From positions 1-28,855 of the forward strand of contig NW_023365841.1 in NCBI RefSeq assembly GCF_000003815.2: a stretch of DNA of 28,855 nucleotides. Direction: 5' to 3'. Below the pieces are notes generated by a model, which was not told the DNA's origin, made no database searches, and was given only the letters and a program-made list of their open reading frames with translations. Shown here one piece after another: positions 10,490-18,200 of the stretch (position 1 is the stretch's first letter; every line of letters starts with the position of its first letter). The position numbers and the translations under genes were made by a program. Source of the DNA: Branchiostoma floridae. Taxonomy: Eukaryota; Chordata; Leptocardii; Amphioxiformes; Branchiostomatidae.

Positions 10490-11150
10490 ATTATATAACT
10501 TGATCATCTCCTTCACCAAACAGACGTGCGCAATATATGTTAAGAAAGGAGGATTTTGTCGCTTTTTCTGATAATTTATGCAAATAAGGACCTCATTTGC
10601 ATAATCAATATTCAACGATGTTCACCTGTACATAACTTCCAAATGCTACAAGTATGAAATTCCCGCCATTTACCACAATGACATGAAAGCATTTTCTCAT
10701 TAATTATGCAAATTAGGTCTTTATTTTGCACAATATATATCTATCAATATTCTCTTTTTAGTTACAAAGGTCACATGTTGCAATGGTCCTATAATTGAAC
10801 TGAGCATGTTTAGACGATTTTCCAATCAATTATGCAAATTAGCTTCCAATCTGCATAATTGATATAGAATTATATGAAGCATCACGTAACTTATCCACAT
10901 ACTAAAAATCATAACAATCCGTCAACCCCTTCTTGAGTTATTCCCTTTCAAAGTCTGACACTACACCTGTCCTGCAGTTCCAAAACAAGCCGCTAGGGGG
11001 CCCAAACCTATACCACTTACTCACGGCATCAAAAGCTGTCTACAACTTAAAATTCATAGCCGCAACATGTCCAGAACTCGAGATATCAAACCAGGAAGTT
11101 CCGCTGCAGTACCGTAACAGGCCGCTAGGGGACCCAAAATCTAATCGTTT
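9970..11150 (+). repeat. Diverged tandem units of about 125-130 bp with ATGCAAAT motifs
   Basis: ATGCAAAT occurs at 10215, 10463, 10578, 10706 and 10832, with degenerate copies near 9979 and 10090. Spacings are 115-128 bases or a double of that. Several are paired with an inverted ATTTGCAT about 17 bases later (10480, 10595). A second word, CTGCAGT.CC.AA.A with GCCGCTAGGGG, repeats at 10972 and 11104 (132 apart). Confidence 0.65.
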
Positions 11151-11875
11151 CCAGGTCTCAACAAGACCTACCCACATACCGAATATCAATACAATCCATC
11201 CAGGCGTTCTAGAGTTATGGTGGTCTTCTACAAACACACACACATACAAACGCTACCCAAAATATAACGTTCTTTAATGGCGATGTTAACTATCACATCG
11301 CTATCTCACAACCCCACATGTTATACATCATTTAAGCTCAAACAATGCTTGTTTCACACATTAGTTTGCATTTTTGAAACAAAGATATCAAGGGTGAAGA
11401 AGGCCGCACCAAACTTTCCAAACTCCAAACGAACGAACCCGGAAGTGATTTCCACGACTCACGGGTCATTTTCCGAGGAACATATTTCAACAATCCTTTA
11501 TCCCCTGTTTCAAATGTTTACATTTCCATGACCACAATACTACATACTACAATTCTGGTACGTCTGAAGTCCTAGGCTTTTCTCAATTTTGCACGGCGAT
11601 CAATCGAAAATCGCCTCGCGAGAATACACTGCTGTGCACATGTCTGGAAAGCATACCCGTGGAGGTAATGGTTCAGTCCGGCATGATGCGCGGCATGATG
11701 CGCGGAAAAAAAAATTCCTGAGATGCCTGTACAGTTTTTAGAATTCTTTGCAAACAGTCGCTCACTATACTATTAGGCTCGCCAATCAGGCGTCGCCAAA
11801 AATATAAGTATGTTTAGGGTAGCAAATGTAAGGAGCCCCGGTAGAAGTCAGATGGTACCCAGGCTATAGAGAGTT

Positions 11876-13720
11876 CACCGTCGATGAAGAAAATTGATGA
11901 TTCACGCCGGCCACAGAGGTCGGCCATGTCAATTGGTAATGATTGACACGATAATGTTCCAGATAATGGCGACTCCACGGGAGGGCAGAGTACAAAGGTT
12001 GAGATGGAGAGGTGACCATGATGTACGATATATGCTGGTTAAGCAAAAATTCATGAACTTGAAACTCAAATATATGCCTTTTACTGTGGTGATAAGATAT
12101 ATAAAAATGCACATCAAGTGCTCCGTAAAATTTAAGTATTTATTTCTTTATTCTTATCACAAGACGTGAAATAAACTGCAAGTCATGTCGATGAAGGTTA
12201 TAAATTTAGGTAATACGATACGTCAAATAGCAGTAACTCGAGTAACTGGTTATAATTCTGAAATTTGGCGTAAACTGTATGTCGGTCTAGTGCTGTGTTA
12301 GGATTCTAGACAAAACGAGTTAAATGAATAGTAGTACAACTTACAAGTTCAACTGTTGTATAGTGTTATGTCGTATCAGATACTGCGGATCTTGAAATGT
12401 TCACGGTAGTTCTATTTCTACGAAATCAGGACACACTGAATAGGCTTTTTGTACTGTACCTTTCCTTTCTCCCCGTACCACGAAATTCTAAGTATGAGAC
12501 TTTGAAAACATAATAAAAGTTAACAGTAGTGTTGGACACATTAAGTTTAGTCTTACTCCTCTACGATTAAAGGTGAAAAAAAGGCAAATAAAAGTGAAAC
12601 AATCTTTGTGAAAAAAATGAATTGGAATAAAATCAATGAAAAAAGACCCAAATTAAAATCAAATGAAATAGAGCTAACTGAAACAGAATAACATTTTAGA
12701 AAATGAGATTTTCAAACCAAAGAAAATAACAAGTCGCCACATCTGTAGTTTTTTACTATTTGCAAAAAAAAAAAAAATACGACAGGCTTTCTTCTCTTCA
12801 ACACTATCAACTAAGCTGTCATCAGCACAGAAATGTCAAGCTAATTGTGGATCCATATAAAGTCTAAAGTCTACATGGCTGTTATCTAAAACAAGTAGCT
12901 ACTAATCACTAAGGACAGCAATTGCATTTGTGGCCTGGAGAGTTTTATGTAATCAACTGGTTTCATAACCTTACGGGGTTTGCTTGTTACGTGATACGTT
13001 TTATGTAACTACCGAAATCAGGCGTATCAGTTAACACGGACACTGGGGTCTCCCTTGGTCTTAAAGAAACTAAATGATATCATATAATACACAAATATGA
13101 CTGCATTTTAAGCTAAGTTATGTTTCAGTGCAGTCACAATCATCGTAGGCTATCCTACGACGTTATTGTCGTGGACTTTTCAAACAGGCTTTGTGTGAAT
13201 CAAAGACTGACAAGGACCTATACTAAGACAACCTTCTCCGCTACAAGACTACAGATCTTGTACGACATATGCACGTCACTCACATGACACACAGACGATC
13301 GTATACGACTGACCAAGGAGGTTATATCAGATATAATATATATGTGATATAACCTCCTTGGACTGACGTACGTACGAGCAATGTGGGAACTTATCTCAAG
13401 GACGTTATACGACAAGACCGGTCACGACATGGTACGAGGTGTCTAAAAATCCACCTGCTTATCATAGAACAGATCTGTCAACATAATCTACTCATCTCAG
13501 TAAAAATTCCACACTACTCGATTCAACACGTTTACAACCACTCTGTCCCAGATCAGGACTAATTTATGACCCACTCAATACACGGACTACCCCTTCACTG
13601 CGGCACGACCAAAACACGTCAAGGGGAAGAAATAAACGACGTCTTGGAAAACTCACAACAAGAAATTCAGATAATTGACAGGAAAAGCGAGTCTGGTGCG
13701 TTTATTATGTTGTGGTGGNT
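11876..13720. other. Non-coding stretch, no gene recognised
   Basis: AT-rich DNA with an A run at 12764-12777, a small palindromic element at 13313-13361 and words such as CGTACGAC in 13230-13450. No exon with both splice sites and a sensible protein was found. Confidence 0.45.
13313..13361. mobile_element. Ultra-short palindromic element (49 bp), 5-bp duplication ACTGA
   Basis: Perfect 17-bp arms CCAAGGAGGTTATATCA enclose a 15-base AT-rich centre. ACTGA flanks both sides (13308-13312 and 13362-13366). The same CCAAGGAG ends and a 5-bp duplication recur at 24025-24058. Confidence 0.75.
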
Positions 13721-14445
13721 ATTATGCAATGAGAGCCTTATTTGCATAATTAATGACGAAGGTATGGGGTCGTGGAACTCTAGTTCAACATGTGTGACTT
13801 GCTCTAAGTGGTGCGCCGCATCCGGACCATGAAAAACGGCCGTATCTAGAGGCGTAAGTGCGCGTATGACTCTACATCAGTTATCAATTCATAGCCGCGT
13901 AATAGGACACTCAGTCAAACATATAGCATATGCAATTTAAAAATAGAGAAATATAGATAGACATAAAATGATACAAATTGTTATCTAATTTGCATAATCA
14001 TTGAGAAATTGTTATAATATCAAAGTGGTTGATGATGATAATTTCATTCTTGCAACATTTGGCAACTACGATATTTGAACGTTATTAGACATACATCAAG
14101 TAAATTAGGGTCTCATTTACATAAATTATTAGAAAATACTACAATAGCTTTCTTTGCTAAGACTTTGATGTTTCTAGCATATTGTTATTTAGCTAGAGAA
14201 GATGATCAACTGATGATATGATTTATGTAAATGAAGGTCTGATTTGTAAAATTGATGAGAAGCATTCACATTATTAGTTCACCCTTCACTCACAAGAGAA
14301 CCCCTTTTGACAGCAATCCTCTCTAAACATTAATCGCCAGGCGAATGGAATACGACTATTAAAACCCATTGATAACAACAATCCTTGATATTTATAAACA
14401 ATAAAACCGTCGCCATGGCAATAATTTTAATTGCCACACTTTTTA
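13721..14445 (-). repeat. Right arm of a 725-bp inverted repeat
   Basis: This is an inverted copy of 9765-10489. It starts two bases after the ambiguous base at 13719 and ends ...TTGCCACACTTTTTA. It lacks the element A terminal repeat, so it is either a fragment or an independent inner element. Confidence 0.85.
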
Positions 14446-14927
14446 CAATGGTGTTCATCTCAGGTATCAATTGTGAAGCTATGTGGTTGTTTTCATTTGG
14501 TGTCGTTCGCTTGTATGTTAGCTTTTAAGTAAGTTTTTGGTATAAGTCGATGTGATGTGTTCCGTATGCGATATAAATACCAAGTCATACACCACAGAAA
14601 ACATCACAACCGACATAAACCATGATTAGGTCACAGAGTATGTTACCTACGGTCACTTGTTTTTTGTTATATACACTAACAAAAGGGAGACTTTCCTTAG
14701 TCGTGGTTGAATCTGTTGTTCTCACGTTGCTCTTATGATGTAATAAAGAGACGTCTGATGGTCAACTATACTTAGATATTCAGTCGTAATGTTCACACCT
14801 AAGACAAATCAGCAAACTAAAAAGATTCACACTCACCTACATTGGAGTCTTGCAAGAGAACCGTGTGGTATAGCCAGTACTCTTAAACTGAATCAGAAAC
14901 ATTATGAAATTTGTTTTATATGCTCAC
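14446..14927. other. Stretch 3' of the FN3-2 exon, nothing recognised
   Basis: This is the start of the intron (or flank) after the last identified exon of the lectin gene. No in-phase exon or polyadenylation site could be assigned with confidence. Confidence 0.4.
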
Positions 14928-15200
14928 CAGTCGCATTGTGCCCAACTAGAGGCAGACTCTCAAAGCGAAGCCCGATGGTGATGATCTCCACCTTGTACAT
15001 GGTGTCTGGCTGAAGTCCCTCAATCACAGCAGATCTGTCTGCTGGACCCGGGGAGGGGCTGAGCTGTTCTGTCGCCTCCTCCAGTCCGTACATGACGCGG
15101 TATCCGGTCACGGCCGCATCAGGAGGAACCCAGGTGAACCTCAGCATGGACGTCGTCTCGGTTACGTTAACGAACTGTAGGTCACTCGAGGAGCTCATTG
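14928..15200 (-). CDS. Lectin gene exon 8: fibronectin type III domain 2
   Basis: A complete FN3 domain, phase 1-1. It contains SSSDLQFVNVTETTSMLRFT, WVPPDAAVTGYRVMYG and LQPDTMYKVEIITI, ending VGHNAT. The acceptor is cttttcag and the donor is ACTG|GTGAGC. The strong donor shows that a further exon must follow at lower coordinates. It was not located. Confidence 0.94.
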
Positions 15201-18200
15201 CTGAAAAGTTCATGGTCAAAATTAGTGTTTCCTACTGAATTACCTATTTCTACAAGGAATTCAGATTGCAATTTGCTTTTCCCTTTATCATATTGCAAAC
15301 CACAATTTCCATTTCTCCATCTGCCTGCATTTCAAAGTCAATTAGCTTTGACCAAATTCTTTAGAAATTGATAATGAAAATGTAATGAAGAATTGCACTA
15401 ATGTATGTTCATGACCTAAGTTGTGTTTTATGCAAAATCGAAAGTAGGCTTCCCTTACTCGTGGTTGCTTCCACAGCTGTCGCATGGCTCTGAGACAAGC
15501 GGCCATCAGACAGGACCAACACCCTCACACTGATGATGTAATCAGTTTCCGGTGTCAGTCCCGCCACCTGAAGCCATGTCTGAGCTGTGCTCTGATGGAC
15601 AGCTGTCATCATGTCCATCTCGGACACCACCACACGGTACCCCTGAAGGTCAGGGTCAGGGGACGGAGACCAGGTGACGCTGAACCCTTCATCCGTGACG
15701 TCAGTAACGGTCAGGTTCACGGGTGCATCCAGGGCTGCAGGAGGACCAAATTCAAGGCGAGAATTAAGAGATATTTTTATCGGAATTTACTACCTATTGA
15801 AACTTGCACGTACCAAATCGCCAATTAAGTAAGCTAAGGTATTAAAGGCCAGCTATAAAAAGTTTTACCGTGATATGAATACACATATAGTAGTTTGATT
15901 GTAAATTATTGTAGATTATACATGTTTTTGACAATAAACCAATTACTACTAACGCAAGTTCACCTTTATCCGTTGAGTTACCTATATCCGTTGTTTAAAA
16001 AAAAGGGTATTTGGGGATATCCCGTCGACGGACGTCAGTTTCAAACTGCAATATTTTCAGGATATTGCCGTTTAAAACTATCACCTGTCGACTCGATGTG
16101 CCTAACTACCCCGCATTTAAAAGCAACGGATATAGGTTACCCAACGAATAAAGGTGAATTAGTGTTACTACTACATGTGTGTGTGTCATTTACATTAAAG
16201 ACAAGACCTGAACGTGTATGAAGCTATTTTCCTCTGGGTGTTTCTGAGAAGAAAAACAAATGATGACAAAATCACAACATACTTTGATCACAATACTGTG
16301 TTTTCCATCCGTCCTGACACCCAGCCGAGCAGACGCCTGATACCGGGTCACAGTTAACACCCCCGCCCAAGCAGTGGCCACACTCTTTTAAAAACATGAA
16401 ATCAGCACAGTGAGTTTAGGCAGAATTCAATAAAAAACTGTGATAAATATGATTATCGTTACATAATAATAATGCCTCACAAACTATGATTTCAACAAGC
16501 AATGAGTTGTTGGTTAGTTTATCATAGCATGAATTATAGATTTTAAATCATCAAAATCACATTGAATTTCATAGAATTTAATTGTTGTAAGAAAACAAGT
16601 GTAGTTCACCAAGAAAACCTTGTTTAAATCGAAATAGGCAAATTTTGGCAAAAAAATGCCTGCCATAATTCCGTTGCCATGGCAACCCAAAAAGTGATAA
16701 AATCACTTTATTGACTATAGATTTTTGCTAACAATATTTTGTTATGAATTACCAAGTTTCGTAGTTTTAGCTCTAGTCGTTCATGAGTTATACGCCATAA
16801 AAGTTGCTGAAGGCCTCAAAATTCCCCTTTCAGGTAGGAATAGGTTTAGTGCAAAACTTGTCCTTCTGATCTTTTGCATAAATTATGATGATAAGCTGTA
16901 ATTAGCAACACCTTAACATCTCAAAATATTCCTCTCTCATTGACGAAGCAATGTATGTACAATGATCACCGATAAGAGTTTGAATTAAGATTTTATGAAC
17001 AAAACATTTCTGGGTCCGTTTTGACCCCACTAGGTCATTCTAGTCGCAAAAAAAGGTCGGGTGCTTGAGGGTTAATAAGTTATGGACGTGTATGGCAATA
17101 TATTTGTTTCCAATATATATATATATATATATATACCAACACAACCAAATTCAATCTCCAATCCACAGATGCCATAGACCGCGAACCCTGCTGGTTTGAA
17201 CCGAGAGTTATAGAATGTACAATCCCACCCTCAACAGCAAATGAGGCATAATTATCAAACTTTAAGTTAAGGCACTTGAGACATGGTGCTTCCATCCAAG
17301 TGAAAGGACAACAATATGTCATTTAAATAATTAGCTCTTTTGCATCAACCATGTACTATGTCTTGAGCCTGTATTACTTTTGTTTCCTATTGGACTACGA
17401 GGAGACCGCATGAAAGCATAACGAGGAAATGTTGATAAATGCAGTGTACATTTAAGCTTCGGTCCATTGAACGGTAAATCAAGGGCATCAGCATTGTGGT
17501 TAACACCTGACCACTTCGTCAATATGGAAGCTCTGTACATTATGCTATGGTCATAAACTAATTCTGGTAAAGTCTTACCGGGAAATATTAGGACTTCGCA
17601 CAGGGTCAGCACTCTAGAGGGCCCAGGGAGACGGATGACCACAAAGCGACCCCGCATCACCGGACATGAGATGGAAATGGACGGCTGGGTCAGGTCGATG
17701 CGATGGTCACCTCCACACTGGGGGTTCGTGCTGACCTGGTCGGAATCCGGCCCGGAATCCCCGATGTGGATGTTGAAGGGGTTGAGTCGTTCCGGACCAG
17801 CGTCCAGGCGGTTAAAGATGACCACTCTGTAGATATTGGAGGTAGAATAATGACATTTGGCTTACACATTACACATTATATGACATGTTAAACGGATTAA
17901 GAAATGTTGTTATTATTGTGACTTTTATGTTATTAAGTGTTTTATGTATATATGTTGTGTATACATGTCTTATTAGCTTATTTTTAACCTGAGTTATGTT
18001 GCTGTTATAATCTTTAGTCCCCTTTCATTGTTAATTTTGACTGTCATCTATTGTTATTTTGAACAAAACGACGTACATATGGAAATGTAGTCAATCTACT
18101 GTTGAGTATGTGTGTGGGTTTAAAGGATGGGAACGATGAAGCATCATTATCCATGGGTTTCTTACAATGGGTCAACCCGGATGAAAGTTACATTATCAAG

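Larger units (their letters stand above)
9715..11866. mobile_element. TAGYCTGGGTACCAT element A, 2152 bp, 9-bp target duplication
   Basis: The terminal inverted repeats are about 54 bp (9715-9768 against 11813-11866) and begin TAGYCTGGGTACCATC. The direct duplication TAGAGAGTT flanks both sides (9706-9714 and 11867-11875). The interior is a series of diverged units of about 125-130 bp and encodes no evident transposase. A 9-bp duplication suits Mutator-like (or Merlin-like) elements. That assignment is an inference. A shorter relative lies at 24353-24767. Confidence 0.8.

Noticed and set aside
9970-10900. CRISPR-like array from regularly spaced ATGCAAAT motifs
   Set aside because: Units are diverged along their length, spacing about 125 bases, in an animal transposon.
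14902-14927. Extension of FN3-2 frame past the donor (EHIKQIS)
   Set aside because: Reads into the intron; ACTG|GTGAGC is a strong donor at the normal FN3 border.
16190-16381. ORF starting MATAWAGVLTV over the EGF exon
   Set aside because: Wrong frame; the phase-consistent frame of the 102-base exon gives six EGF cysteines.
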